55,061 nt of DNA, taken from assembly GCA_964386535.1 (NCBI GenBank), contig CAYLRY010000015.1, positions 1 through 55,061 of the forward strand. Reading direction: 5' to 3'. The translations under genes were made by a program, and so were the position numbers. The notes beneath the pieces are model-generated. The model ran no database searches. It saw only the letters and a list, made by a program, of their open reading frames with translations, and had not been told where the DNA came from. This document shows, in pieces, positions 44,261-53,612 of the stretch. Each line of letters opens with the position of its first letter. The stretch's first letter is position 1. Source of the stretch: CAYLRY01 sp964386535 (GTDB lineage Bacteria > Chloroflexota > Dehalococcoidia > Dehalococcoidales > UBA3254).

Positions 44261-45565
44261 ATGAAGGGACAAAGATGGGAAACAAGGCCTATTCAATGCT
44301 GGGCTAAAGCCAAAGAGATGCGGGCCAGGTTTGAACAAGATGTCAGGAATACAGCTAACCAAAAAATGTTACTGGCGCAGGGAGGTCTGTGGGCTATCTG
44401 GACTTTCGCTTTCCCTGCTATCAGGTCAGTAGAAGACAATCCCCTGGGCGCCATGATGGCCTTTCAAAGTGATAAATTCTCCAGGGAGTGCCGCGCAGCC
44501 TGTGAAATAGCCGGATGGGGACGTGAAATCTGCGGTTATCAACTCAACTGCTGGGGTGCGCAATATTTAGACAAGCAAATTGACGGCAGCAAATTCCCGC
44601 TGCGGGACCTGGTAATCCCCATGCCTGATCCCTGCGACCAGCATACCAAACGCGGACAGTTGCCCATGGACACCTCCAATATCCCGCGCTGGCAGAGTGA
44701 CTGGCCGATTTACACCGGCCCTGAAGATCCGGTCAGGGACCGTGCTTTTATTGAGAACCGGGTTAATGTAGTCCTGGATATGATTGAAGATTGTGAAAGG
44801 GTTACAGGTCAAAAGTGTGATGATGAATTATTGATCGAGACCATGAAAAATATGTGGACATACAATTCATATCACCGTGATATTTGCTGCATGATCCAGA
44901 ACATCCCTGCTCCCTTAAGCCAGAAAGACCTTTATTCTTTTTATACCCTGGGCGGACTGACTTTAACTGACCCCGAGGAAACAAAAAACCTATGGAAAGA
45001 ATTCAAGGATGAGGTACAGTGGCGCGTGGACAACAAGATCGCTGCGGTGGGTACGGAAAGGTACCGCTGGATGGAAACACATCCGCCGCCATGGCATTAT
45101 TTGAGATATTACCGTTATATGGAAAAATATGGTGCCGTTTGCATCGGTTCCCAGTATACCCATGGGGGCGGTTACGAGTGGAAACCTGACGGAACCTGGG
45201 GTAGGACCAAAACCCCCATGGAAATGGGAATGCCGCTCAAAACCAGAGAGGACGCCATTCGTGCTTTCTATACCGCCGCTCGGGGTGGAGGCATGAAAGT
45301 GGATGAGATTCTTAATCCACGCGCCCTTCCTGATATGGCCAGAGCCTTCAAAGTAAATGGGGCAATTTTACCGCTCTGGCGCGGAGGAGTCGGCTGTACC
45401 TACCTGAGAAAGGAACAGGGGAGGCTCTTAAGCGCTGCTGGGGTGCGCGTTATGCATTATGAGGGTTCTCAGCCCGGCGACCGGACCGACCTTGATGAAG
45501 GACGATTGCTGGACCAACTGGATATCTGGATGGAAAGCCAGGGTTTACAAAAGCTGGAAGAATAA
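44261..45565 (+). CDS. Benzoyl-CoA reductase-type large subunit (BcrB/BzdO-like)
   Basis: 434-residue second subunit of the HgdB/BcrB family. Conserved parts: MMAFQSDKFSRECRAACEIAGWG, GYQLNCWGAQYLDKQ, PDPCDQHTKRGQ, LYSFYTLGGLT, RYRWMETHPPPWHYLRYYRYMEKYG, and the C-terminal YEGSQPGDRTDLDEGRL and DQLDIWMESQGL. The length and this set fit BcrB/BzdO rather than HgdA or LcdA dehydratase subunits. It would form the catalytic heterodimer with the preceding subunit, receiving electrons from the activase at the cost of ATP. It lies 41 nt after that gene with its own SD. Identification rests on remembered family motifs. Confidence 0.8.
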   Translation: MKGQRWETRPIQCWAKAKEMRARFEQDVRNTANQKMLLAQGGLWAIWTFAFPAIRSVEDNPLGAMMAFQSDKFSRECRAACEIAGWGREICGYQLNCWGAQYLDKQIDGSKFPLRDLVIPMPDPCDQHTKRGQLPMDTSNIPRWQSDWPIYTGPEDPVRDRAFIENRVNVVLDMIEDCERVTGQKCDDELLIETMKNMWTYNSYHRDICCMIQNIPAPLSQKDLYSFYTLGGLTLTDPEETKNLWKEFKDEVQWRVDNKIAAVGTERYRWMETHPPPWHYLRYYRYMEKYGAVCIGSQYTHGGGYEWKPDGTWGRTKTPMEMGMPLKTREDAIRAFYTAARGGGMKVDEILNPRALPDMARAFKVNGAILPLWRGGVGCTYLRKEQGRLLSAAGVRVMHYEGSQPGDRTDLDEGRLLDQLDIWMESQGLQKLEE

Positions 45566-45576
45566 AGGAGGTTGAG

Positions 45577-46347
45577 ATGATAACCGCAGGTATAGATGTA
45601 GGTATTGAGAATATTAAAGCGGTAATATTGAAAGACAACCAGGTGATAGCCAGAGGTACAGCCATATCAGGCGGGGCTGGGCGGGGCAGCGCGGCCGGGG
45701 AGGTCTGGAAAGATATACTCAATAAAGCCGGTATAAACGCCGAAGAGGTCGTAACAATTACAGCTACCGGTCAGGGCAAATATGATGTGAAATTCGCCGG
45801 TGGCAATATTGTGGAACCGGTTGCAGATGCGCTGGCGGCGCATTTCCTTTACCCGGCAGCAAAAACGGTAGTTGACATCGGCGCAGACCAGGTCCGAGTA
45901 GTTACCTTCGATACCGCAGGCAAAATAGAAGAGGTGGTTCTTAATCAGAAATGTGCCGCAGGAATTGGCATTTTTCTTAAATCGATTGCCCGAAGGCTGG
46001 GCATGTCGCTTGAAGAGATGAGTCACATATCCGGAGTTGCCTCACCCGGCCTGAATGTCAATGATTGTTGCACGGTATTTGCCGAACTGGATGCCATAGC
46101 TCTGAATATCGAGAATACCCCCAGGGCGGACATTGTTCAGGCGGTCTATGAAGCGCTCGCAGCCCGTATTAACGGTGTACTTAATGATAAAATAATTCCT
46201 GCAAAAAATACCACTGTTCTTATCGGGGGCGTGGCCAGGAATCAGAGTTTGATTAATGCCCTGAAAAAACGCTCAGGCATTGATTTTCTTATCCCAGCAT
46301 ATCCGGAGTATGGCTGCGCTCTGGGTGCAGCACTCAGTGGAATATAA
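45577..46347 (+). CDS. BcrD/BzdQ-type ATP-dependent activase subunit
   Basis: 256-residue ASKHA-fold ATPase of the BadF/BadG/BcrA/BcrD family. ATP motifs: GIDVGIENIKAVIL at the N-terminus, TATGQGKYD, VVDIGADQVRVV and IGGVARNQSL. Cys126 (NQKCAAGIG) and Cys164/165 (NDCCTVFAE) match the positions that give the two ligands per subunit to the bridging [4Fe-4S] cluster. It hydrolyses ATP to drive low-potential electrons into the catalytic subunits. SD AAAGGAGG is just after the previous stop (gap 11 nt). The short length fits the BcrD/BzdQ partner of a heterodimer. Confidence 0.85.
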   Translation: MITAGIDVGIENIKAVILKDNQVIARGTAISGGAGRGSAAGEVWKDILNKAGINAEEVVTITATGQGKYDVKFAGGNIVEPVADALAAHFLYPAAKTVVDIGADQVRVVTFDTAGKIEEVVLNQKCAAGIGIFLKSIARRLGMSLEEMSHISGVASPGLNVNDCCTVFAELDAIALNIENTPRADIVQAVYEALAARINGVLNDKIIPAKNTTVLIGGVARNQSLINALKKRSGIDFLIPAYPEYGCALGAALSGI

Positions 46348-46358
46348 GGAGTAAAAAG

Positions 46359-47201
46359 ATGACTCAAGAGTACTGGAAATGGCCGGAATCCAGATGGACA
46401 TCTGAGGATATTGATTGGAAGAAAGCCGGGAAAATATCCGCCGGGATCGATGTTGGCGCCGTAAGTTCTCAGGCAGTAGTAATGTGTGACGGCAAGGTCT
46501 ATTGTTACGCCAACCGGCGCACCAGCCCCGATATTCGCGAAACCGCCAGCCAGGTTTTAAAATGGGCGCTGGAAGGCACCGGAATGGCACAAAAAGACAT
46601 AGGCCAGATTGTAGCCACAGGCTATGGTGGCAAAAGCGTTAATCTGGCGCATAAAACAGAGAATGAGATAGAATGCCAGGCCAAAGCCGCTCGTTTTGTC
46701 TTCGGCCCACAGGTAAATACAGTATTCGATATGGGAGGCCAGACCTGTAAGGCCATCAAACTTTTTGATAGAGGTACTATCCGCGATTTTGCCGTTAACG
46801 ATAAATGTGCGGTAAGCATGGGCTGGGGTATTGAATTACTGGCTGACCTCATACAGGTACCCATAACTGAGATAGGCGAGAGATCTCTCACCGTAAAACA
46901 GGATCCCGAACCGGTCAGTACCACCTGCTACGTGTACGCCAATACTGAAGCCATGGGCATGCTGCGAACAGGTTTCCAGGAGAATGATGTTCTGGCAGCC
47001 TACTTGTTTGCTATAGTCTGGCGGATGTACGCCCTTATCGGGAGAATAAAACCAGAGGGCAATATTGCCTTCACCGGAGGCCTAGCTAAAAACCCCGGTA
47101 TAGTAAAACGTCTGGAAAGAGAAATGAAGATCACGGCGCTTAGTTCGCCGTATGATCCTCAAATAACCGGAGCTATTGGGGCAGCCCTTTTTGCTAACTG
47201 A
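46359..47201 (+). CDS. BcrA/BzdP-type ATP-dependent activase subunit
   Basis: 280-residue second member of the same ATPase family, clearly different from its neighbour. It shows GIDVGAVSSQAVVM (about 29-42), VATGYGG, FDMGGQTCKAIKL, Cys150 in NDKCAVSMGWG, Cys190 in STTCYVYANTEA, and FTGGLAKNPG. Two unlike activases adjacent to two unlike catalytic subunits indicate a heterodimeric activase as in Thauera BcrAD or Azoarcus BzdPQ. It begins with a short Trp-rich extension (MTQEYWKWPESRW) before the ATPase fold. Gap to the previous gene is 11 nt. Ends the operon before a very strong terminator. Confidence 0.85.
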   Translation: MTQEYWKWPESRWTSEDIDWKKAGKISAGIDVGAVSSQAVVMCDGKVYCYANRRTSPDIRETASQVLKWALEGTGMAQKDIGQIVATGYGGKSVNLAHKTENEIECQAKAARFVFGPQVNTVFDMGGQTCKAIKLFDRGTIRDFAVNDKCAVSMGWGIELLADLIQVPITEIGERSLTVKQDPEPVSTTCYVYANTEAMGMLRTGFQENDVLAAYLFAIVWRMYALIGRIKPEGNIAFTGGLAKNPGIVKRLEREMKITALSSPYDPQITGAIGAALFAN

Positions 47202-47215
47202 TTTTTTAATTGTTT

Positions 47216-47262
47216 AAAAAAAGTGAAAGACCTTCTTGAGATTGGAGGTTTTTCACTTTTTT
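47216..47262 (+). terminator. Strong Rho-independent terminator of the bcr-like operon
   Basis: GTGAAAGACCT (47223-47233) pairs with AGGTTTTTCAC (47246-47256), 11 bp with one G-U pair, extended by an A run (47216-47222) pairing with the T run (47257-47262). Confidence 0.9.
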
Positions 47263-47284
47263 ATTAGTTAACAACACTGCTGGC

Positions 47285-47293
47285 TGATATAAT
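47285..47293 (+). promoter_or_regulatory. Extended -10 promoter of the FAD oxidoreductase gene
   Basis: TGATATAAT is a perfect extended -10. The start would be near 47300, giving a leader of about 9 nt (with GGGGGTG) before ATG 47309. Confidence 0.6.
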
Positions 47294-47308
47294 ATCTTCA
47301 GGGGGTGC

Positions 47309-48718
47309 ATGATGAACGACTTACCGGTTAAGACTATCCAGGAAGCGGCACGTGAGACAGCCGTATGCTATGAGGCGGACGTGGTAGTAGTAGGCGGAGG
47401 TCCCGGAGGGCATTCAGCCGCCGTAGCCGCAGCGCGCAACGGCGCACGGACAGTCCTGGTGGAACGCTACGGGCACCTGGGCGGCATGGCTACCGGCGGT
47501 CTGGTTATCCAGATCCTTTTAATGAGCGACGGCACTAATGAGCAGCAGATTGCCGGTCTCTGCCAGGAATGGATCGACCGGCTGGATAAAGTAGGCGGCG
47601 TCCTGTATCCCTGTAAAGAGGAGCTGGGCTCCAGTGAAAAAAGCGTCATTGAACGCTGGAAACACGTGCTATTTGTAGTGGTGGGCGGCAAGGTCAGATT
47701 AACTGCCACCATGGATCCTGAGCTGTTAAAATGTATCCTGAATGATATGGTGGAAGAAGCAGGGGTCAAGCTTTACCTGGATTCCTGGGGAACTCAGGCC
47801 ATCGTAGAAAACGGAGCCGTCAAAGGAATCATTTTCGAAAGCAAGTCAGGCCGGCAGGCCATCCTGGGCAAAGTGATCATCGATGGGACCGGGGACGGCG
47901 ATATCATGGCTGCAGCCGGGGTTGAGTTTGAAGATATTTTCGATCCCCGCCTGAGGGCGGCCAACATGGCCCTGGTCTGGCGTTTCGGCAACGTAGACTT
48001 TGCACGCTTTTGTACTTACCAGGACCGCAACCGGCATGAATATAACGAATTGATGGGAGAACTGCGTAAATCGCTGGGCGGCATTTATGTTTTACCCATA
48101 GCCAGTAACCGTCCGGATGTGGTCTGGTTCAATAACCGGATACCGGGCCTGAGCACTACCAATGTAGAGCACCTCACGCGTGTTGAAGTGGATATGCGCA
48201 AGGTCATGAGGATTACCCATGATTTCTTCCGGCAGCGCATACCCGGTTTCGAAAAATCATTCATCATGGATACAGCTTCGCAGGTGGGGACACGCGGCGG
48301 GCGGCGCATGGTGGGAGAGTATGTCTATAGTGAGCAGGATATGGTCTGCGGCTTTATTCATCCTGATACTATCGCAGTATTCCCTTCTACTAAAGGCGCT
48401 CCGGCTGCTGACCCGCCCAGCGGAGAAAGCCGGCGCGGTTATATACCTTACCGTTCACTTTTACCGCGAAAATTAGATGGTTTGCTGGTGGCCTGCCGGG
48501 CTTTTTCCTCGGATATGTACGCCAACGATACCTTTAACTGGATCCCTCACTGCATAGCCTTCGGCGAAGCAGCAGGTACAGCCGCCGCCATAGCGGTAAA
48601 AGAAGGGATACAGCCAAGAAATGTAAATTACGGTAAGCTCCAGGAACGTCTCTTATGCCAGGGAGTATTGCTGCCTGGCGTCAAGAGAGTTCCGCCTGAA
48701 TCTTCAAGCACAGGCTAA
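47309..48718 (+). CDS. FAD-dependent oxidoreductase (FAD_oxidored/PF12831-like)
   Basis: 469-residue flavoprotein. FAD motif VVVVGGGPGGHSAAVAAARNG (GGGPGG at about 29-34), followed by VLVERYGHLGGMATGG and a second FAD region IDGTGDGDIMAAAGVEFE, with C-terminal LVACRAFSSDMYANDTFN and GEAAGTAAAIAVKEG. This fits the fumarate-reductase-like PF12831 group often found with secondary metabolism or hydroxyacyl-CoA enzymes. No Fe-S motif and no signal peptide. It has its own promoter behind the bcr-like terminator. Its last 15 bp overlap the end of the convergent flavin-subunit gene. The substrate is unknown; it could oxidise or reduce a product of the adjacent CoA-ester enzymes. Confidence 0.82.
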   Translation: MMNDLPVKTIQEAARETAVCYEADVVVVGGGPGGHSAAVAAARNGARTVLVERYGHLGGMATGGLVIQILLMSDGTNEQQIAGLCQEWIDRLDKVGGVLYPCKEELGSSEKSVIERWKHVLFVVVGGKVRLTATMDPELLKCILNDMVEEAGVKLYLDSWGTQAIVENGAVKGIIFESKSGRQAILGKVIIDGTGDGDIMAAAGVEFEDIFDPRLRAANMALVWRFGNVDFARFCTYQDRNRHEYNELMGELRKSLGGIYVLPIASNRPDVVWFNNRIPGLSTTNVEHLTRVEVDMRKVMRITHDFFRQRIPGFEKSFIMDTASQVGTRGGRRMVGEYVYSEQDMVCGFIHPDTIAVFPSTKGAPAADPPSGESRRGYIPYRSLLPRKLDGLLVACRAFSSDMYANDTFNWIPHCIAFGEAAGTAAAIAVKEGIQPRNVNYGKLQERLLCQGVLLPGVKRVPPESSSTG

Positions 48719-51112
48719 TATCACGCGTTTTACCAGGGTTCTGGCAATCTGTATCTTATAGGCATTATTGTTTACCGGCAGGGCATCGCCAACGATTTTG
48801 GCCGCAGCCGCCTCAGCCGTGTCTTCGTTAATTTGTTTCCCCTTAAGGTACTCCTCTGCCTTTATAACGCGGTAAGGTAGATTATAGACCGCATTCAAAC
48901 AGATCCTGGCTGATTTTATATAACCGTTTTCACTGGTGATTGAGGCCGCGCAGTTTACTACCGGAAAATCTATAGACTTTCTCAATGCAAATTTAATAAA
49001 TTTAAATTTTGTTCCCTCTTCTGGTTCAGGAATTACAATTTCAGAAACTATTTCGGCTTCACCCAGTACAGTAGTTTTATCCCCGTTAACTGTAAAAAAG
49101 TTATCGGCCTGAATTGTCCTTTGCGTGGTTTTAATAACCGCATTCAGGGCAATCAGGGCTGGAGCAATATCGGATGAATTCACTGCCACGCAACCGCAAT
49201 TCAAACAGCGATCAGCTTCAGTTTTAATATCTTTTTCTCCCACTTCGCCTGTATCTTCTACCTTAAGCTCACCGATCCTGGCTGAAACTGACAATTCAGG
49301 AGGTTTGACGCGGGTAGATTTTTTCAAAGAATAGCTGTTGAACCTGTCCGGAGGTAAATAACCGCTGGTTTCAGGCATACTATTGGATCCGAGCATGCCT
49401 TCTCTGGCGAATTTCAAGCTTTCGGTAAACCCGCTTCTGCTGCCCCTAAGAAAAATGTCTATAGCCTCAGCAGCTTGACGTCCGGCTGTGATAGCTTCTA
49501 CTACAGTGGAGCTTCCCGTTACAAAATCCCCACCCGCAAATAGATTGCCTCCCAGTAAATAACCGTTATTTCCTTTTCTTAATTTTTCGAATTCATTGCG
49601 AAATCCCCCGGGAATTATGGAAATATCCGGACCTTCACCCAGTGCTTTAAATACAGCATCAAACTCAACCGTAAATTCAGAACCTTCCACCGGTAAGGGC
49701 CGGGGGCGGCCTGACTCATCGGGAGGCCCCAGTTTCATCCTGGTGCATTTCAAAGCTGTCAGGTTTCCCTTCTTATATACTTCGATAGGAACAGTCAGGA
49801 ATTCAAAGGGGATATTTTCTTCCATAGCCTTCTCAACTTCTTCCTTAAGAGCCGGCATTTCGTTTTTGCTGCGCCTGTAGAACACTACCGGTTCAGCTCC
49901 TATTCTGAGGAGAGTACGGGCCACGTCGATGGCTACATTTCCTCCTCCGATCACCGCTACTTTCTTCCCCGGGATATCCCGGCGACCTCTATTGATATTG
50001 GTTAAAAACTCAAGGCCGGAGAGCATGAACTCATCACCTTTAATGCCTGAAGGTCTTTCCTGCCAGGCTCCGCAAGCTACAAAAGCAGCGTCAAAATCTT
50101 TACAGATGTCCTCCAAGGGGATATCTGTACCCACCTTGACGCCGGTCTTAATGCGTATTCCCACTTTCTGATAAGCTTCAACCTGCTGCTTTACCACTTC
50201 TTTTGGCAACCTGTAAGGAGGAATGCCATATTCCAGAAGACCTCCCGGCATTTCACGGCTTTCAAAAACAATAACCGTGTGCCCTGAGTTGTTGAGGTAA
50301 AAGGCAGCAGACAGTCCCGCCGGTCCGGACCCTATGACTGCCACCTTTTTTTGCGTACGGGGAGATGATGGTGAATAAGCTAATTCAGGAATCTCCAGTA
50401 AAAAGTCTCCAATAAATCGCTCTATACAACGGATGGACACAGGTTCATCCAGTATTTGACGATTACACTGGGCCTCACAGAAATGCGGGCATACCCTTCC
50501 GGTAATCGCAGGCATGGGATTGGATTTAAGCAGCGTCCTAGCTGCATTCTGGTAGCTCCTGTCCCTGATTTGACTGATGTAGTCAGGAATTGCCACGCCA
50601 GCCGGACACTTAACTGAGCAGGGCGTAGTCTGTACCCTGTTGCTGCCGAAGATTGAATGATACCTGCCATCACCAATTGCGGCATAACAGGCTGCGCCGC
50701 CTTTACGCAAACAGTAAAAACGGTTATCAGGGACCCAGTAATACCAGCAGCGGTTACTCTGGCAGATATTACCGCCTATGGTCCCCATTTCGCGGATATG
50801 AGGTGATCCTGTTTTAGCTGATGCCTCAGCCAGCACTCCATATTTCTTTTTAACCAGTCTATCTCTGGCAATATCGTCCAGCCGGGTCAGAGCACCTATA
50901 TGTATGGAGCCGCCTTCTTCCCGGATATAATCCAGGCCGGAGATGCTCTTTAGATTTACCAGAACTTCAGGATAATCAGGTAAAATATTATCCTGCATTT
51001 GACCTAAAAGATCCGTACCCCCGGCGATAATCCGCCCTTTTTTACCGCAGGTATTCAGCATAGAGGCAGCTTCCTCAATGGATCTGGGTCTTAAATATTT
51101 AAATTTCTTCAT
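48704..51112 (-). CDS. HcrB-like molybdenum-hydroxylase flavin subunit with inserted GltD-like NAD(P)H oxidoreductase
   Basis: 802 residues, against about 290-330 for a normal flavin subunit. Residues 1-157 are the PCMH FAD domain (IIAGGTDLLGQM; GTIGGNICQ) and continue into an HcrB-type Fe-S loop (QSNRC, FYCLRKGGAAC). At about 158-632 an entire GltD/DPYD-type module is inserted: [4Fe-4S] cysteines in PCSVKCPAG and GRVCPHFCEAQC, FAD motif VIGSGPAGLSAA, NADPH motif VIGGGNVAIDVA with FYRRS, and FAGGDFVTG. Then DRCLNCGC leads back into NSSDIAPALIALNA and the flavin C-domain. The enzyme could thus exchange electrons directly with NAD(P)H. Last gene of the minus-strand operon. Confidence 0.88.
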   Translation of the reverse strand: MKKFKYLRPRSIEEAASMLNTCGKKGRIIAGGTDLLGQMQDNILPDYPEVLVNLKSISGLDYIREEGGSIHIGALTRLDDIARDRLVKKKYGVLAEASAKTGSPHIREMGTIGGNICQSNRCWYYWVPDNRFYCLRKGGAACYAAIGDGRYHSIFGSNRVQTTPCSVKCPAGVAIPDYISQIRDRSYQNAARTLLKSNPMPAITGRVCPHFCEAQCNRQILDEPVSIRCIERFIGDFLLEIPELAYSPSSPRTQKKVAVIGSGPAGLSAAFYLNNSGHTVIVFESREMPGGLLEYGIPPYRLPKEVVKQQVEAYQKVGIRIKTGVKVGTDIPLEDICKDFDAAFVACGAWQERPSGIKGDEFMLSGLEFLTNINRGRRDIPGKKVAVIGGGNVAIDVARTLLRIGAEPVVFYRRSKNEMPALKEEVEKAMEENIPFEFLTVPIEVYKKGNLTALKCTRMKLGPPDESGRPRPLPVEGSEFTVEFDAVFKALGEGPDISIIPGGFRNEFEKLRKGNNGYLLGGNLFAGGDFVTGSSTVVEAITAGRQAAEAIDIFLRGSRSGFTESLKFAREGMLGSNSMPETSGYLPPDRFNSYSLKKSTRVKPPELSVSARIGELKVEDTGEVGEKDIKTEADRCLNCGCVAVNSSDIAPALIALNAVIKTTQRTIQADNFFTVNGDKTTVLGEAEIVSEIVIPEPEEGTKFKFIKFALRKSIDFPVVNCAASITSENGYIKSARICLNAVYNLPYRVIKAEEYLKGKQINEDTAEAAAAKIVGDALPVNNNAYKIQIARTLVKRVILACA

Positions 51113-51150
51113 GATTTCTGATCTCCAAATAAGGTTATTCAGCTATCAGC

Positions 51151-53607
51151 TTAAACTTTCCCCAGCGCCCGGAGGACTTTGTCCGGAGTGGTGGGAAACC
51201 CCTCTACCCAGCAGCCTGTAGCATTAAAGATAGCAGGTCCGATAAGGGCAGGGACTACAGTGGCGATATCTTCACCAATGCCCACCAAACCATATGGTCC
51301 ATAGCCCATGCCGGTTTCTACCAGTATGGTATCAATAGGTCCAACATCCAAAAGGCTGGGAACTTTATAATTTAAAAGATTGCCGTTTAACATTACCCCG
51401 GTGTTAGGATCATGGACCACCTCTTCACTTCGGCCTCTGCCCACCGCCATATAGGAACCCCCATATTGCTGGGCTTCACAACCCTCCCAGCTTATAACCT
51501 TGCCAACATCATTAACGTTAACAATACGCTTGATGTCAACTTCACCCGTCTCAGTATCCACTTCCACTTCCATAAAATGGGCCTGCCGGCAAAAGCGTAA
51601 ACGAATTCCTATATAGGTACCGCGTTGCACCTGCCAGGAATATTCAAAAAGCGGAGGAGTCATGCGCAAAGGATAATTAACCCCTTCCTTACCGGCCCAA
51701 ACAGGTTCTCCGTGTACAGAAGTAAGAGGCCCCTGAGCCCCTGACGGACCCACAAACTCAGCCAGTGTCATTCTGTGGTCAGGGTTGGCTTTCTCAAAAA
51801 TAATGCTGTTTTGCATGTCCAGGTCTTCAGGCTTTTTTCCCGGGAAAGCAGGCGGAAAGCTGTTCAACTGGGTAGCGCCGCGGGGACTCACAGCCGCCTC
51901 CAGTATCTTTCTCTTTAAAAGCCGGGCGCAGTTACGGACTGCATAGCCATTGACAGACATATTGGTTGAGGTATCCGGAGTCATGGTAAAGAACCCGGCA
52001 TCCATTTGCTGTTTAAAACGGATATCTTCAACTTTCATACCGAGTTCATCAGCCGCAATCTGGCAATAAGCTGTCTCAGCGTTCAATCCGGCATCACAGC
52101 GGCAACCCAGGATGGTGGCTGTGCCGTCGTTACGTTCAATATAAATAGCGACTTCGCCTGAGCCGCCGGAATCGTCCCATTCATGCGTCCAGACAAAACC
52201 CAGACCGTGCATCTTGCCGTTAGGCAGTCTTCTGGTTCCCGGCAAATGCCACTTCCGGTCCCAGTCAATAGCAGACTTGCCTTTCTCAACACACTCTTTA
52301 AGGCTATCTCTGACCGCGAACCCAGCTTCAGCTTTGCGCTTATTCAGCCAGTGAATATCATGGCCTTCTGCTCCGTCGTTCTTTAAAGCCACCTCAACCG
52401 GGTCCAGTCCCAGTTCGCCGGCCACATGGTTAAAAACCAGATTTAAACTGTGGCAGTTGGAGTTTTGCTCGCAGCGCGTGGCTGCTGTGGGGCCTTTATT
52501 AACCTGTACCGATTGCGTCTCACCATAAATGTGGGGAATACGGGTGTTATCGATAAAATGCTTGACCAGTCCGAAGACAGGCAGTACCTGGTTGGTTACC
52601 ACTGCCCTGGCTTTAACCGCCGTGATGGTACCATCCAGCTTGGCGCCCACTTTATAATAATAAACACCTTCATCCATCTCACCGCCAAAAAAATCTTCAC
52701 GGCGGTTAAAAGTCCATTTAACAGGCCTACCAGTCCTTTTGGCCACTATGGCGGCACAATAATGACCGCCAAGGTTCCAGGCCATTTGACTCCAACCGCC
52801 AAAACTGGCACCCTGATAAAGACAATGGATATCAATTTTATTCATGGGGATGCCGAACCATGAAGCAATTGCCCGTTTACATATGTGCGGTCGCTGTTGC
52901 TTGACCCAGACCTCCGGATATTTACCGTTCCATTTGAATACACCACAGGGGACCTCCGGTCCGATCCAGGTGTTCAAACCCTGCGTGAACTTAAATTCGA
53001 TAATTTTGTCCGCAGCAGCAAATCCCTGTTCTACATCACCGAGTTTTTCCACATAAAGACATTGATCATCAGTATTCCTGTCTGGGAAAGATTCAGGATT
53101 GGTCAAGGGAGCTCCCGGCTGTAAAGCTAATTCTGGATCCAGGATAAACGCACGTTCTTTCCATTGCACCTCTATCAACTCCAGTGCCAGTTCGGCTTTC
53201 TCCTCAGTATCCGCCACTACGAAAGCCCCCACTTCCTGACCCTGGAAATGCGCTATTCTGGGAAGTACCGGAACCGGAGAAGGATCATGCCCGCTTAAAT
53301 CAGCCACTGGCGGGAGTTCAGGATCATCGTACCGTAAAACTGCCCAAATTCCGGGTAATTTTTCTGCCCGGCTGGTATCCATATGCGTAATTTCAGCATG
53401 GGGATACGGCGAAGTTAAAAAACGGCCGTATAGCATACCCGGAAGCTGTACATCAATGGTATAGGTAGCTGAACCGCTGGCTTTTTCATATCCGTCCAGG
53501 CGGTATACTCCCCTTTTACCTATATTTTCAAATTTAGATAAAGAATATTTATCAGCTCTACGATTATCAAAAAGCTCAAGTATCCTTGATTTTTCTTCAT
53601 CGACCAT
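51151..53607 (-). CDS. Molybdenum hydroxylase catalytic subunit (HcrA/XdhB-like)
   Basis: 818-residue molybdopterin-binding subunit of the xanthine dehydrogenase family. N-terminal a/b hammerhead domain (DGYEKASGSATYTIDVQLPGMLYGRFLTSPYPHA motif region), Moco-contacting segments GASFGGW, TFNRREDFFGG, GCRCDAGLN, and the active-site Glu near residue 779 in GIGEDIAT. It hydroxylates or reductively dehydroxylates an N-heterocyclic or aromatic (CoA) substrate together with the Fe-S and flavin subunits. ATG 53607 is chosen: GGAGG, which overlaps the last codons of the upstream gene, sits 9 nt away; the longer frame to 53685 would overlap that gene heavily. 38 nt separate it from the flavin-subunit gene. 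Confidence 0.88.
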   Translation of the reverse strand: MVDEEKSRILELFDNRRADKYSLSKFENIGKRGVYRLDGYEKASGSATYTIDVQLPGMLYGRFLTSPYPHAEITHMDTSRAEKLPGIWAVLRYDDPELPPVADLSGHDPSPVPVLPRIAHFQGQEVGAFVVADTEEKAELALELIEVQWKERAFILDPELALQPGAPLTNPESFPDRNTDDQCLYVEKLGDVEQGFAAADKIIEFKFTQGLNTWIGPEVPCGVFKWNGKYPEVWVKQQRPHICKRAIASWFGIPMNKIDIHCLYQGASFGGWSQMAWNLGGHYCAAIVAKRTGRPVKWTFNRREDFFGGEMDEGVYYYKVGAKLDGTITAVKARAVVTNQVLPVFGLVKHFIDNTRIPHIYGETQSVQVNKGPTAATRCEQNSNCHSLNLVFNHVAGELGLDPVEVALKNDGAEGHDIHWLNKRKAEAGFAVRDSLKECVEKGKSAIDWDRKWHLPGTRRLPNGKMHGLGFVWTHEWDDSGGSGEVAIYIERNDGTATILGCRCDAGLNAETAYCQIAADELGMKVEDIRFKQQMDAGFFTMTPDTSTNMSVNGYAVRNCARLLKRKILEAAVSPRGATQLNSFPPAFPGKKPEDLDMQNSIIFEKANPDHRMTLAEFVGPSGAQGPLTSVHGEPVWAGKEGVNYPLRMTPPLFEYSWQVQRGTYIGIRLRFCRQAHFMEVEVDTETGEVDIKRIVNVNDVGKVISWEGCEAQQYGGSYMAVGRGRSEEVVHDPNTGVMLNGNLLNYKVPSLLDVGPIDTILVETGMGYGPYGLVGIGEDIATVVPALIGPAIFNATGCWVEGFPTTPDKVLRALGKV

Positions 53608-53612
53608 GATAA

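Noticed and set aside
43083..47201. Simple 2-hydroxyglutaryl-CoA dehydratase operon (HgdABC)
   Set aside because: Dehydratases use one homodimeric activase; here two unlike activases and BcrB/BcrC-sized subunits fit the benzoyl-CoA reductase plan better. It is not excluded as a relative.
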